Shown here in pieces: positions 38,146-48,292 of a stretch of 64,000 nt of DNA. Numbering within the stretch: the first letter of the stretch is position 1; the number at the start of each line of letters is the position of its first letter. The notes beneath the pieces are model-generated. The model saw only the letters and a list, made by a program, of their open reading frames with translations. It did no database searches and had not been told where the DNA came from. This stretch comes from Propionibacteriaceae bacterium (GTDB lineage: Bacteria > Actinomycetota > Actinomycetes > Propionibacteriales > Propionibacteriaceae), in contig JAUNKK010000002.1 of the NCBI GenBank assembly GCA_030532825.1, positions 1 to 64,000 on the forward strand, written 5' to 3'. The translations under genes were made by a program, and so were the position numbers.

Positions 38146-39041
38146 TCAGTCCTGCTCGGTGAGGGCGAAGAAGGCGTCTTCGAGGCTGGGGGCGGTGATT
38201 TCCAAGTCGTAGGCGCCGTGCTGAAATAGGGTCAGCACCACCTCATCGGATGCAGGAGTGTTGACGGTGATCCATTCGCCATCGAGTTTCAGATCACCGC
38301 CGAGCAGCGTCAGCAACTGCACTGGCGGACTCTCGATGAGGGGTGGCGGAAGCACGGCATGGACCACACGCCTGTTGGTCAGCGCTCGGATCTCCTCGCG
38401 GAGCTGTCAGCGATGATGCGACCGCGCACGATGAGCACAATCCGCTGGGCGAAACGTTGAGCTTCTTCCAGGTAGTGGGTTGCAAAGACAATGGTGCGGC
38501 CGCCCTCGGCTTGCTGGTGCATGGTGTCCCAGAAATCGCGGCGGGCTGCGACATCCAGGCCCGCGGTCGGTTCGTCCAGAATCAGTAGCCCAGGATCAGT
38601 GAGCAAAGCAAGCGCGAACTTGAGGCGTTGCTGTTCACCGCCGGAACAACGCGACACCTTGCGCCCTCGTAATCGGGTGAGATCGCTGGCTACCATGACG
38701 GACTCTACGTTGGCGCGGGCGCCCTGCAGGGCCACGACGGCTGTTACCGTTTCGAGGACAGTCAGGTCTCGCAGGAGACCGCCGGTTTGCAGCACCGCGC
38801 CCACGTCGCCTCGGCGAATGGCTTGCCGCGGCTTGTGACCGAACACGGTCACATCCCCGGTGGTGGGTTCGGTGAGTCCCAGCACCATGTCGAGGGTGGT
38901 GGTCTTGCCCGCACCATTCGGCCCCAGGAAGGCTACGACTTCGCCGACCGCGATGGCGAAGTCCAGGCCGGCGACGGCCTCAACCGTGGCCCCTCCGGTG
39001 CGGAATGTCTTGCGCAGTTGCTGGCATTCGATGGCTGTCAT
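38146..39041 (-). pseudogene. ABC transporter ATP-binding protein, frameshifted
   Basis: A complete nucleotide-binding domain starts at 39041: Walker A GPNGAGKTT, signature CSGGEQQR (first residue changed from the usual Leu/Tyr-Ser context) and Walker B LLILDEPTAGLD. A one-base loss near 38400 ends the frame at 38379; the C-terminal part (RVVHAVLPPPLI to the end at 38146) continues in the other frame. The truncated product could still fold as an NBD, but its membrane partner is destroyed. First gene of the ATPase-permease-kinase-regulator operon, of the kind linked to antimicrobial sensing and efflux. Confidence 0.82.
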
Positions 39042-39144
39042 ACCTCGAGGGCTGCCAACGCTCCGACACTTGCTCGTAGCGGCTAGGTCACGGATTCGGC
39101 ATGACAAATCTCACGGATTTGCCGCGTCGGCATAGCTTGGCCCG

Positions 39145-40251
39145 TTAGGCACCCCGCCCGATTCCTTTGGGTAACCGGCCCCGGTCCCAGCCCAGCAGGC
39201 GCTCTGCATGATCGAAGGCGAATCGGTCCGTCATGCCTCCCACATAGGTCACGATGCCCCAGGTCGCATCCTCGGTGCGGTACTCCTCGGGCAGAGTGTC
39301 GGGGTGGGCCAGAAAGTACTCGACTAGACCCTGCAACACCTTGACAACCGTTCGCGACTGGGCCACCGACTCAGGCCGGGTATAGATGCGCTCGTAGTTG
39401 AAGCGTCGCAGTACCGCTAGTGCCTCCGCCGTCGAAGCATCCATGCCTACCGTGCCGGTGCTCATAGTGGTTTCTATGACAGCCCCGAGGAAACGGGCCA
39501 ACTGCTCCCGACGGGTGGTTCCGACGACCTCGGTGACGACGGAAGGCAACTCATCAACGGTGACGATTCCCGCTTGGATGGCATCCTCAAGGTCGTGGGC
39601 GCAGTAAGCGATCCGGTCCGCCCAGCTGACCAGTTCCCCCTCTAATGTGGCGGGCGCCGGGCGGGACCAGGAGTGGTTACGAATCCCGTCGAGCGTCTGG
39701 GCCGTCAGATTGAGTTCCGCTAGGACCACGTCAGCCCCCCAGGGGCCGTGGTCATAGCCTTGCGGCAGGAAGGCATCGAAGGCGTCCTCCGAGGCGTGGC
39801 CCCCAGGACCATGCCCACAATCGTGCCCGAGGGCCATCGCCTCGGTCAGCGAGATGTTGCCGCCAACGCCCCTCGCCATCGCGACGGCACACTGGGCCAC
39901 CTCAATCGCGTGGGTCAACCGCGTACGCTGATGGTCGGTGGGGTGGACGACCACCTGGGTTTTACCGGCAAGCCGTCGAAAAGAGGCCGAATGGACAATC
40001 CGGTCCCGATCCCGTTCGAAGCAGGTTCGAAACTCACACGGCTCCTCGGGCTGAGCCCGATCGCCGGCGCCTGAGGCGAACGTCGCTGCCGGGTTGAGAC
40101 TGAGCCGCTCTAGTTCCTCCCGCTGTTCTCGCCGCCGGGGCCGCTGAGGCTGCACCTGGGCATGCGAGTCGCGGTGCGCGGTCACGACGCCCTCGCCGTG
40201 ACCGCGCATCGTCTTGGCCCATGCGATGGCCCGAGGCAGGGGGCCATTCAT
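39145..40251 (-). CDS. dgt: Deoxyguanosinetriphosphate triphosphohydrolase
   Basis: 368 aa HD-domain enzyme that hydrolyses dNTPs to nucleoside and triphosphate, controlling dNTP pools. The HD metal residues are seen in RLTHAIEV, then GHDCGHGPGGH (most relatives have GHDLGHPPFGH) and later WADRIAYCAHDLEDA. The N-terminus is Arg/Gln-rich and may start later, for example at the second Met (40209). It follows gltA by 21 bases on the same strand. Confidence 0.9.
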   Translation of the reverse strand: MNGPLPRAIAWAKTMRGHGEGVVTAHRDSHAQVQPQRPRRREQREELERLSLNPAATFASGAGDRAQPEEPCEFRTCFERDRDRIVHSASFRRLAGKTQVVVHPTDHQRTRLTHAIEVAQCAVAMARGVGGNISLTEAMALGHDCGHGPGGHASEDAFDAFLPQGYDHGPWGADVVLAELNLTAQTLDGIRNHSWSRPAPATLEGELVSWADRIAYCAHDLEDAIQAGIVTVDELPSVVTEVVGTTRREQLARFLGAVIETTMSTGTVGMDASTAEALAVLRRFNYERIYTRPESVAQSRTVVKVLQGLVEYFLAHPDTLPEEYRTEDATWGIVTYVGGMTDRFAFDHAERLLGWDRGRLPKGIGRGA

Positions 40252-40272
40252 CGCCGCATCATCCAGAGCTGA

Positions 40273-41559
40273 CTAACGCTCAGCACTCGGGACCCACTTG
40301 GTGAGGGGATTACCGGCATAGAGCTGACGAGGACGGTAGATGCGCTGGGATGGGTTGTCATAAACCTCTTTCCAGTGCGCAATCCAGCCCGCAGTTCGCC
40401 CAATGGCAAACAACACCGTGAACATGTCGAGGGGGATGCCGATAGCCCGCAGAATGATCCCGGAGTAGAAGTCCACGTTCGGGTACAAGCGTCGCTCGAC
40501 GAAGTAGTCGTCCGCCAACGCCGCAGCCTCGACCTCCCGGGCGATGTCAAGCAGCGGATCCGTGATGTGCATCGACTCAAGAAGGTCGTGCGCCGCCTGC
40601 TTGAGGATCTTGGCTCGCGGATCAAAGTTCCGGTACACCCTGTGGCCGAACCCCATGAGCCGGATACCAGAGGTGCGATCCTTCACCTTGTCGAGGTACG
40701 AGTTGACTGACATCCCATCATCCCGGATTGCCTCCAGCATCTCGATCACGCCCATGTTCGCTCCACCGTGCAGGGGCCCCCACAAGGCGGTGACGCCCGC
40801 CGAGACAGAGGTAAACAGGTTCGCTCCGCTGGAGGCCACCATGCGCACTGTCGCCGTGGAGCAGTTCTGCTCGTGGTCGCCGTGCAGCACGAAGAACATG
40901 TTCAGCGCGTGCGCCACTTCCGGGGTGGCCTCATAATCGCGGTAGGGCACGGAGAACATCATGTGAAGGAAGTTCTCCGCGTAGGGCAGGTCGTATCGCG
41001 GATAAGCGATGGGCTGGCCCACATGGCTCTTGTATGAGGCGGCGGCGATCGTCCGGGTCTTGGCCAGCAACATGGCGGCGGCCCGCCGGAATCCGGATTC
41101 CTCGGTGATGTGGATCTCAGGTAGGTCATACGCCTGGATGGCGTTGATCATGGCGGAGAGGATGGCCATGGGGTGTGCATCGGTCGGGAAACCCTCGAAG
41201 TGTTTTCGCATGTCCCGGTGCAAAGCTGAGTTCTCAATGAGCAGGTCGCGGAAATCTGACCGCTCGGCCTCGTCCGGGAGGTCCCCGAAGATCAGCAATT
41301 CTGCAACTTCGATGAACGAGGACCTAGCGGCCAGGTCTTCGATGGGGACACCGCGGTAGCGGAGGATGCCGCGTTCGCCATCAATGAAGGTGATGGCTGA
41401 CTTGCACGAGCCGGTGTTGCCGTAGGCATCGTCCAGCGTGATGAGTCCGGTAGAGGCTCGGAGCTTGGAGATATCAATGGCGCGCTCTCCCTCAGTCCCA
41501 TGGCAGATGGGAAATTCGTGCGCGACACCGTCCACGATCAAGGTCACGGTCTCAGACAT
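40273..41559 (-). CDS. gltA: Citrate synthase
   Basis: 428-aa type II citrate synthase condensing acetyl-CoA and oxaloacetate. Catalytic residues are in HGGANMGV, FGHRVYRNFDPRA and NVDFYSG. AGGAG lies before the ATG. A TACCGT hexamer at 41589-41594 (minus strand) is a likely -10. Reads cleanly throughout. The gene precedes dgt and both may be on one transcript. Confidence 0.97.
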   Translation of the reverse strand: MSETVTLIVDGVAHEFPICHGTEGERAIDISKLRASTGLITLDDAYGNTGSCKSAITFIDGERGILRYRGVPIEDLAARSSFIEVAELLIFGDLPDEAERSDFRDLLIENSALHRDMRKHFEGFPTDAHPMAILSAMINAIQAYDLPEIHITEESGFRRAAAMLLAKTRTIAAASYKSHVGQPIAYPRYDLPYAENFLHMMFSVPYRDYEATPEVAHALNMFFVLHGDHEQNCSTATVRMVASSGANLFTSVSAGVTALWGPLHGGANMGVIEMLEAIRDDGMSVNSYLDKVKDRTSGIRLMGFGHRVYRNFDPRAKILKQAAHDLLESMHITDPLLDIAREVEAAALADDYFVERRLYPNVDFYSGIILRAIGIPLDMFTVLFAIGRTAGWIAHWKEVYDNPSQRIYRPRQLYAGNPLTKWVPSAER

Positions 41560-41664
41560 GGGGGCTCCTCGTTTCGTAGGTGTGGGTCACGGTAGCCGTC
41601 TACCGAATGGCTGCGAAGGGCAAGACCGGGCTTCGGACACCTCCACCTGGGATGATGGACGACT

Positions 41665-42807
41665 CTACCCGCCACTGGTGCTGTCCTCGGCGGCGGACAG
41701 GTCAAGGTCGCGACCGCTGGTGTCGTCGTACCAGCCGTACGGGAGAATCACCTTGCTACGGGGGCTTCCCTGTCGACCACGCGGAGTTCCAAGTTCGCCG
41801 ACGGGGAAAGGTTGATCGGCGTCCAGCTGCCCCACGAGGTCGCGCAGCTCTTCGAGAGACGAGACCATGGCGAACTGGCGCCGGAGCTCACCGACGGGAT
41901 AACCCTTGAAATACCAGGCCATGTGCTTACGCAGGTCAATCACCCCGCGCTCGCCCATGAGGGCCACCAGCCGTTGGGCGTGCCGGATCAGCATGGCGCC
42001 CACCTCGCCGAGGGTCGGCCGAGCGCGTTGCCCTTGTCCCGCGAAGGCTGCCGCAAGGTCCCCGAAGAGCCACGGCCGGCCCAGACAGCCGCGACCAATC
42101 ACCACCCCGTCGCAGCCGGTGCTTGCCATCATCCGCAGAGCGTCCTCGGCCTCCCACAGGTCCCCGTTGCCCAGTACCGGGATTCCTACACTTTGCTTGA
42201 GCTCGGCGATCCGGGACCAGTCGGCCTGCCCTGCGTAGGCCTGTCGCACCGTTCTAGCGTGGAGGGCGATGGCCGCCGCTCCTTCCTCTTCAGCGATTCT
42301 GCCGGTATCGAGGAAGGTCTCATGTTCTTCGTCGATCCCAATCCGGGTCTTCACGGTCACGGGCACCCCGAATTCGTCGGCCGCCCGTACCGCGGCACGA
42401 ATGATCGCCCGTAACCGATCGCGCTTGTACGGCAGTACCCCGCCCCCGCCTTTACGGGTCACTTTCGGCACAGGGCAGCCAAAGTTGAGGTCAATGTGAT
42501 GCACGCCATAGTCCGTCACGAGCAGCCGCGCAGCAGCAGCCACCACCTCTGGATCCACGCCGTACAGTTGCACTGAGCGGACGGTCTCGCTGGAATCGAA
42601 AGTCAGCATTGAGCGCGTCTTGTGATCGCCCACGAGGATGCCCCGCGAGGTCATCATCTCGCAGACGTACAATCCTGCCCCCTGCTCAAGGCACAGCGCA
42701 CGAAAGGCCGCGTTTGTGATACCCGCCATGGGGGCCAGCACCACGGGCAACTCAACCACAACGGCATTCCGGCGGCTCGGCGCGTGCAGGCGGAGCGGCT
42801 CAACCAC
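41665..42807 (-). CDS. dusB: tRNA-dihydrouridine synthase
   Basis: About 380-aa FMN enzyme reducing uridines in tRNA D-loops. The TIM-barrel shows APMAGITN at the start, the catalytic Cys in NFGCPVPK, and the FMN phosphate site GNGDLW with GRGCLGRPW. GTG at 42807 is the best start since APMAG should begin about 10-20 residues in; the frame is open to 42849. Divergent from the M3 peptidase gene with only 48 bases between starts. Confidence 0.93.
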   Translation of the reverse strand: MVEPLRLHAPSRRNAVVVELPVVLAPMAGITNAAFRALCLEQGAGLYVCEMMTSRGILVGDHKTRSMLTFDSSETVRSVQLYGVDPEVVAAAARLLVTDYGVHHIDLNFGCPVPKVTRKGGGGVLPYKRDRLRAIIRAAVRAADEFGVPVTVKTRIGIDEEHETFLDTGRIAEEEGAAAIALHARTVRQAYAGQADWSRIAELKQSVGIPVLGNGDLWEAEDALRMMASTGCDGVVIGRGCLGRPWLFGDLAAAFAGQGQRARPTLGEVGAMLIRHAQRLVALMGERGVIDLRKHMAWYFKGYPVGELRRQFAMVSSLEELRDLVGQLDADQPFPVGELGTPRGRQGSPRSKVILPYGWYDDTSGRDLDLSAAEDSTSGG

Positions 42808-42855
42808 TACATACCCCAATCTCGTTGGCGACCGAGCGATTCTACGCATGGTTGG

Positions 42856-44904
42856 ATGAAGACCATGAATTCTCTGCTTGCCGAGCCCACACTTCCGTTC
42901 CAGCTTCCCGACTACGCGAACCTCACCGACCAGCAGTTCGCGGAAGCTATCCGGCAGGGCTTAGCTGAGCAGCGAGCAGCCCTAGAGCGCCTGGCTTCCC
43001 AGTCGGCGGCACCTACCGTGGCCAATACCCTGGAGGCATGGGAGTTGAGCTCTGTCACGTTGGATCGCGCCGGCACAGCCTTCTGGGTGGCCAAGGCCGC
43101 CGAGGGCAACGCGGAACGCGACCGCATTGAGGCTGAGCTAGCTCCGCTGTTCGCGGAACATCACGATGCCATCTGGCTCGACACGCGCCTCTACGAACGG
43201 CTGAAGGCGCTGCGTTCCCGGGCCGAGGCCGGAGAGATTCACCTCGACGAAGAGGACTGGCACCTACTCTCGGAGAACATTCGCACGTTCGAACGCTCCG
43301 GGATCAACCTGGACAAGGAACAACAGCACCGACTCCGTCAGATCAACGCCGATCTGTCCTCCCTCAGTGTGGCCTTCGAGCAGGCTCTCGTGGCCGGACG
43401 CAACGCCGCCGCAGTCCTCGTCACGGACCCAGCCGAGCTAGTCGGACTCAGCGCCGAGGCTATCGAAGCTGCCGCCCGCTCCGCACAGGCTCGGGGCGAG
43501 ACGGGCTGGCTCATCGAATTGGCCAACACCACGGGACAACCTGTGCTTCAGGACATTGAGCATCGTGGGCTGCGGCGTCGCATTTTCGAGGCCTCGGTGA
43601 GCCGAGGGCTGGGTGGCGAGCACGATGTCCGCCAACTCGTCCTGGATATCGTCACTTTGCGGGCGGAACGCGCTCAACTCCTCGGTTACGAACATCACGC
43701 CGCATGGGTTGCGGCCGACTCCTGTGCACGAACCACCGAGGCTGTTGTCGGGCTGCTGAACCGGGTGGTCCCCGGGACGCTAGAGCTAGTTGCACAAGAG
43801 GCGGCCGCCCTTCAGCAGGCCCTAGAACAGGATCATCCGGGGGAAGAACTGGCTGCTTGGGACTGGGGCTTCTATGCGGCTCGGCTGGCCGCGGCGGACG
43901 CTGTCCACCCGACAGCTCTTAGACCCTACCTCGAGTTCGGCCGGGTGCTGACCGAAGGAGTGTTCGCCGCCGCCACCGCCCTCTACGGTCTCACCTTTCA
44001 TCGGAGGCAGGAGCTGCGTGGTTTCACCGCCGATGCCCTGGTCTACGAAGTGCGGGAGGAGTCCGGGGAGCCTCGGGGCTTGTACATCATCGACCCCTAC
44101 ACGCGGGACTCGAAGCGCGGCGGTGCCTGGATGACGTCCATCGTGCCCCAGGCCCGCCTCACGGGAGCCCTGCCCGTCGTGACGAACACCTGCAACTTCA
44201 GGCCTCCAACCGACGATGAGCCTAGTCTGCTGACCTGGGACAACGTGACGACGCTGTTCCACGAGTTCGGCCATGCCCTGCACGGTCTACTCTCAGACGT
44301 GAAGTATCCTTCCCGTTCTGGAACTGCCGTCCCCCGAGATTTCGTTGAATTTCCCTCTCAGGTGAACGAGCTCTGGGCCTGGGATGAGCAACTCATTTCC
44401 CGCTTCGCGGTCCACCACGAGACGGGGGAACCGCTGTCCCGCGCCCTGGTGGAAAAGCTGAAGTCCTCCCGCATCATCGGACAGGGATTCCACACGTTGG
44501 AAATGGTGGCGGCCATGCTGCTCGACCAGGCCTGGCACACCACTGCCCCAGAAGCATTGCCTCACGATGTCCAGGCCTTGGCGGCCTTCGAAGCCGACGC
44601 CCTGCAGCACGCCGGGGTGGCTAGCGACGTGATTCCGCCACGCTACCGCTCGTGCTACTTCAGCCACATCTTCGGCAGCATGTACGCGGCCGCGTACTAC
44701 GGGTACCTGTGGGCGGAGGTCTTAGACGCCGACGCCTGCGCCTGGTTCGAGGCCAACGGCGGGCTGACCCGGCACGCCGGGGACCATTTTCGTCGGGAGC
44801 TTTTGGGCCGCGGTGGGAGCATTGAGTCGATGCAAGCCTGGCGCAGCTTCCGCCGCGCGGAGCCCGATGCTACCCACCTGCTGCGCCGCAAGGGGCTGCG
44901 ATAG
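42856..44904 (+). CDS. M3-family metallopeptidase (oligopeptidase / peptidyl-dipeptidase)
   Basis: About 682 aa, a zinc oligopeptidase that degrades short peptides in the cytoplasm. The zinc motif HEFGHALHG begins at His469, with the third ligand Glu downstream in the EFPSQVNE segment. Full length for the Dcp/OpdA group. The frame is open from 42622, which would overlap dusB; ATG 42856 (or 42865) fits the family N-terminus. Confidence 0.93.
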   Translation: MKTMNSLLAEPTLPFQLPDYANLTDQQFAEAIRQGLAEQRAALERLASQSAAPTVANTLEAWELSSVTLDRAGTAFWVAKAAEGNAERDRIEAELAPLFAEHHDAIWLDTRLYERLKALRSRAEAGEIHLDEEDWHLLSENIRTFERSGINLDKEQQHRLRQINADLSSLSVAFEQALVAGRNAAAVLVTDPAELVGLSAEAIEAAARSAQARGETGWLIELANTTGQPVLQDIEHRGLRRRIFEASVSRGLGGEHDVRQLVLDIVTLRAERAQLLGYEHHAAWVAADSCARTTEAVVGLLNRVVPGTLELVAQEAAALQQALEQDHPGEELAAWDWGFYAARLAAADAVHPTALRPYLEFGRVLTEGVFAAATALYGLTFHRRQELRGFTADALVYEVREESGEPRGLYIIDPYTRDSKRGGAWMTSIVPQARLTGALPVVTNTCNFRPPTDDEPSLLTWDNVTTLFHEFGHALHGLLSDVKYPSRSGTAVPRDFVEFPSQVNELWAWDEQLISRFAVHHETGEPLSRALVEKLKSSRIIGQGFHTLEMVAAMLLDQAWHTTAPEALPHDVQALAAFEADALQHAGVASDVIPPRYRSCYFSHIFGSMYAAAYYGYLWAEVLDADACAWFEANGGLTRHAGDHFRRELLGRGGSIESMQAWRSFRRAEPDATHLLRRKGLR

Positions 44905-44916
44905 CACGGCCGGGCG

Positions 44917-46002
44917 TCAGTACTTGAGAGTCAGGCGGGTGGCTAGAGCTGCCGCTCCCCGCGCCCAGGCGTGAAAGCCCAGCTCGGCCACCACCACCTC
45001 GGGGGGGTCAATGTCCTCGAATCGGTGTCGATTCAAGGTCTCATGGATCACGTCGAGGCGCTCGCGATGATAGACGATGCCCTCCCCCGTCAACAGCACC
45101 CGCTGTGGTCCCCAGAATTGCTTGGCGAGCGCGACAAGTTCCCCCAAAGCCTGGGCGGCCCGCGTCAGAAGATCCCGCAGCACCGGTTTCTCAGCCTCCC
45201 GTAGCTCCTCGGGGGTGACGGTTCGGCCCACCGCCTCTTTCGCTGCTGCCAGAAGCGACTCGTCGGCGAGCGCATCATGAAAACGCTGGCCCCAACTCGT
45301 CCAGGCTTCGCCCACCATGCCCATGGAACCCTGATGACCCACCAACAGCTCGTCGCTCACCACCGCACCAGCGCCAACACCCGCTCCTACGGTGGCCACG
45401 GCGAAGTTCTGGGCGCCGCGCCCGTGACCAACCCAATGCTCGGCGAGCGTGAGGGCATCGACATCGTTTGCCGCCGTGCATGGCAGACCCGTCAGTTCTG
45501 TTACACGGGCCGCAAGATTGCCCCCCTCCCAGCCAAGGAGCCGCGCCGCACGCACCTGACCCGTCGGGTCGACGGCGGCCGCCAGCGCCACGCCGACCGC
45601 GGTGGGGTCATACTCTGCTACGAGATCCGAGACCACAGCAGCAATAGCCCTGGCCGTAGTTTCGGCCGTTGTTGTGTCAGCATCTCGCGCCTCAGTCGCG
45701 CGCACCCGTCCCGCCAATCCGGTCACAACGGCATGAAGGTGTCCCGGCACCACCTTGATCCCGACGAACCGGGCAGCATCATCGACCACGGCGAGCGGAA
45801 GCGCGGGCCGCCCTAGTTGACGGCGCGGTCCCGGCTGTTGTTCCCGCAGAATCCCGGCATCAATCAGCGGGGTGGTCAGACGCGTCATTGACCCCGAGCT
45901 GAGCCCGGTTCGCCTGGCGACTCCGACGCGCGCGATAGGACCGTGGCGCAAGACTGTCTGCACCACGAGTTTCGACGTCGGGTCGATGCTGCCTAATCTC
46001 AC
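44917..46002 (-). CDS. ROK-family transcriptional regulator lacking the zinc motif
   Basis: 361 aa. Residues 1-60 form a winged helix (ARVGVARRTGLSSGSMTRL) and the rest is a ROK sugar-kinase-like domain. The CxCGxxGC cluster that binds zinc in most ROK proteins is absent: the corresponding stretch reads GHQGSMGMVGEAWTS. This points to a regulator that senses a sugar or has lost ligand binding rather than a kinase. GTG start with AGGAGG upstream. It follows the GH36 gene on the same strand and probably regulates it. Confidence 0.88.
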   Translation of the reverse strand: MRLGSIDPTSKLVVQTVLRHGPIARVGVARRTGLSSGSMTRLTTPLIDAGILREQQPGPRRQLGRPALPLAVVDDAARFVGIKVVPGHLHAVVTGLAGRVRATEARDADTTTAETTARAIAAVVSDLVAEYDPTAVGVALAAAVDPTGQVRAARLLGWEGGNLAARVTELTGLPCTAANDVDALTLAEHWVGHGRGAQNFAVATVGAGVGAGAVVSDELLVGHQGSMGMVGEAWTSWGQRFHDALADESLLAAAKEAVGRTVTPEELREAEKPVLRDLLTRAAQALGELVALAKQFWGPQRVLLTGEGIVYHRERLDVIHETLNRHRFEDIDPPEVVVAELGFHAWARGAAALATRLTLKY

Positions 46003-46094
46003 ACAGTCCTCCTAAATGGTTTTGACTACGACGTTAGCGCGATCTACCGACTCTTGATCCACTCAAGTCCAGAACGTGAACAATCCCCTTACGA

Positions 46095-48242
46095 TCATTC
46101 GAGCTTGATGATGTCGAAGAGCACCGCCGTCGATGGCCGGAGCACTGGGGCACGCAACCCGACATTCATGAGTTGGGCGCCCGACAACTCCAGAGGGCTC
46201 GGCGCGTTGAGCCATGGCACTTGATGGCTCGCTGGGAACGATGTTCGATCGATCACATTGATGCGGTATCGAGCACTGGGCTCAAGCCCTGGGAACCGCA
46301 ACAACCCCAGATTCACGCAGACCGTAGCCTCCAGCGACGCGAGCGAATAGATGCCTCCCTCCTCGCCTACGAGGCCTTTGAACCAGGCTCCGTGCTCCGG
46401 AAGATGCACCCGAACGAGACGCCCGGTCATCAGCCGCTCGCGGTGATGCTTGTACCACTGGATCCACCACTTCAACTCGTCGAGTTCCGCTTCGCTTGCC
46501 TGCGCCAGATCCCATTCGATCCCCAAGTGACCGAACATCGCCGTCGCTGCACGGTAGCTCAGGTCGTGTCGTCGTCCCGTCACGTGAGACTGGCCAGAGG
46601 CAATATGCGATCCCATGACTTCCGGGGGCAGCAGTTGCGCCGTCCACCACAGCATCCGTTGCCGGTCATCTGGATCGTTGTTGTCCGAGACCCAGACCCG
46701 TTCCGCACGCTCCATGACCTCCAGATCGATCCGCGACCCCCCAGACGAGCAAGACTCAAACTCAACATGCGGGAATCGCCGCCGCAACTCATCCAGCAAC
46801 GCATAGAACGCCCGCGTCTGAGCCGCGACCGCGGGACGTCCTGACGGAGCGGTGCCGGCGTCGTTGAGGTCGCGGTTATGGTCCCATTTCACGTACGCGA
46901 TTGCGTACTCGTCGAGAATCGCTGCCATCTGACCCAGCACATGAGCAAAGGCGTCGGGCAACGAGAGGTTCAGCACTTGCTGGAACCGTCCCTCCAACGG
47001 TAGCCGGTCCTCCAGTTGCATGATCCACTCCGGATGGGCGCGCGCCACATCCGAGTCGGGGTTGACCATCTCGGGTTCAAACCAGAGCCCGAACTGCATG
47101 CCGAGCTCGATGACACGGTTCACGAGTGGATGCAGCCCGGCGGGCCAGACCTCCGGACTGACCACCCAGTCCCCCAGCCCGGCGCGGTCATGGCGACGCG
47201 CCCCGAACCACCCGTCATCCAGCACGAACCGCTCGACGCCGATGGCAGCAGCGCGCTCGGCGAGATCAATGAGACGGTTCACGTCGTGGTCAAAATACAC
47301 CGCCTCCCAGATGTTCAGACTCACGGGACGTTGCGGTCCGGGATTCGTCGCGAGCGCGCGAAGGTGTTCGTGAAATCGCGCTGCCTGAGCATCAAGCCCG
47401 ATAGCGTGATTGAAATAGACCCAAGGCGTGGCATAGGATTCTCCACTGCCCAGGCGCCCCTCTCCGGGGAGAAGCAGCTCACCACCGCCTAGCACCTGGG
47501 CTCCATTGAAGTCTCTCTCAGCGAGGTGAAGGTGGTTGCCGCTCCAGGCGACATGGCATCCCCAGACCTCTCCTCGGTCGTAGCCGAAGCCGGTCTCTCC
47601 GACGCTGAGAACGTAGGCCGCATCCGCCCCCGTCCGTCCGTGACGTCCTTCCCGGCGATGAACCCCCACACCCAACTGGCTGCGTTGCGGCATGCGTTCC
47701 GCCGACCATCGTCCGGCAAAGTCCAGCAGATCATGCGCCTGCCCAGGCACGGGGAATCGCACGGTGAGCTCCTGCACCTCGAAGGCGGCTGCGCCTAGAT
47801 TCGTCACGGTGGCGCGTGCCCGGATGAGGCCGCTGGGCAGCAATTCGATGCTGAGGCGCAAGGCCAGTTCGGCAGCCAGCGCCTCGACCTCGTACTCCAC
47901 TCGCCCCGCACCATGAGCGATGAAACCTGCGACCGGCTGGCCGTCAACCCAGACTCCGGTGACCCGCCAGGCGGGGCTCCATCCCTGCCCCTCACGCGAT
48001 CCGATGAGGCCGGGGCTACCGCACCATCCGAATCGCCCTTCGGGGAGGATTCCTAGCCGCAGGCCCTGATCAATGGAGTTACCGGGCACCATCCAGGCCG
48101 CCCCCAGGCTCAGGCCCGCGAAGTCCTCGGCGCTGACTTGCCCTGGGTCTTTGCCCCAATAGACGACCTCGGGTACTCCGTCCGAGTCGGCGTGTAACAA
48201 GATGGCCACCCCGGCGGTGCGCAGCACGATCTGCGTTTCCAT
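46095..48242 (-). CDS. Alpha-galactosidase, GH36
   Basis: 715 aa releasing terminal alpha-galactose from oligosaccharides such as melibiose or raffinose. The catalytic nucleophile Asp is in KWDHNRD near residue 452, and the acid/base Asp lies in WVSDNND near 520, after CSSGGSRIDLE. An N-terminal beta-sandwich and C-terminal domain frame the barrel. No signal peptide, so it acts on imported sugars. AAAGGAG lies 4 bases before ATG. Adjacent ROK gene suggests substrate-dependent control. Confidence 0.95.
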   Translation of the reverse strand: METQIVLRTAGVAILLHADSDGVPEVVYWGKDPGQVSAEDFAGLSLGAAWMVPGNSIDQGLRLGILPEGRFGWCGSPGLIGSREGQGWSPAWRVTGVWVDGQPVAGFIAHGAGRVEYEVEALAAELALRLSIELLPSGLIRARATVTNLGAAAFEVQELTVRFPVPGQAHDLLDFAGRWSAERMPQRSQLGVGVHRREGRHGRTGADAAYVLSVGETGFGYDRGEVWGCHVAWSGNHLHLAERDFNGAQVLGGGELLLPGEGRLGSGESYATPWVYFNHAIGLDAQAARFHEHLRALATNPGPQRPVSLNIWEAVYFDHDVNRLIDLAERAAAIGVERFVLDDGWFGARRHDRAGLGDWVVSPEVWPAGLHPLVNRVIELGMQFGLWFEPEMVNPDSDVARAHPEWIMQLEDRLPLEGRFQQVLNLSLPDAFAHVLGQMAAILDEYAIAYVKWDHNRDLNDAGTAPSGRPAVAAQTRAFYALLDELRRRFPHVEFESCSSGGSRIDLEVMERAERVWVSDNNDPDDRQRMLWWTAQLLPPEVMGSHIASGQSHVTGRRHDLSYRAATAMFGHLGIEWDLAQASEAELDELKWWIQWYKHHRERLMTGRLVRVHLPEHGAWFKGLVGEEGGIYSLASLEATVCVNLGLLRFPGLEPSARYRINVIDRTSFPASHQVPWLNAPSPLELSGAQLMNVGLRAPVLRPSTAVLFDIIKLE

Positions 48243-48292
48243 GCGACTCCTTTGTTTCCATGAAGAAGGTAGTCACAGGTTACCGCCGCCCA

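Noticed and set aside
36064..39041. Explaining the frameshifts as sequencing error
   Set aside because: Several independent lesions, including a lost start codon, an in-frame stop and a deletion, cluster in one operon while about 50 other genes are clean. Errors cannot be excluded for single sites without reads.
42622..42855. N-terminal extension of the M3 peptidase
   Set aside because: Would overlap dusB on the other strand and adds sequence unlike the family.
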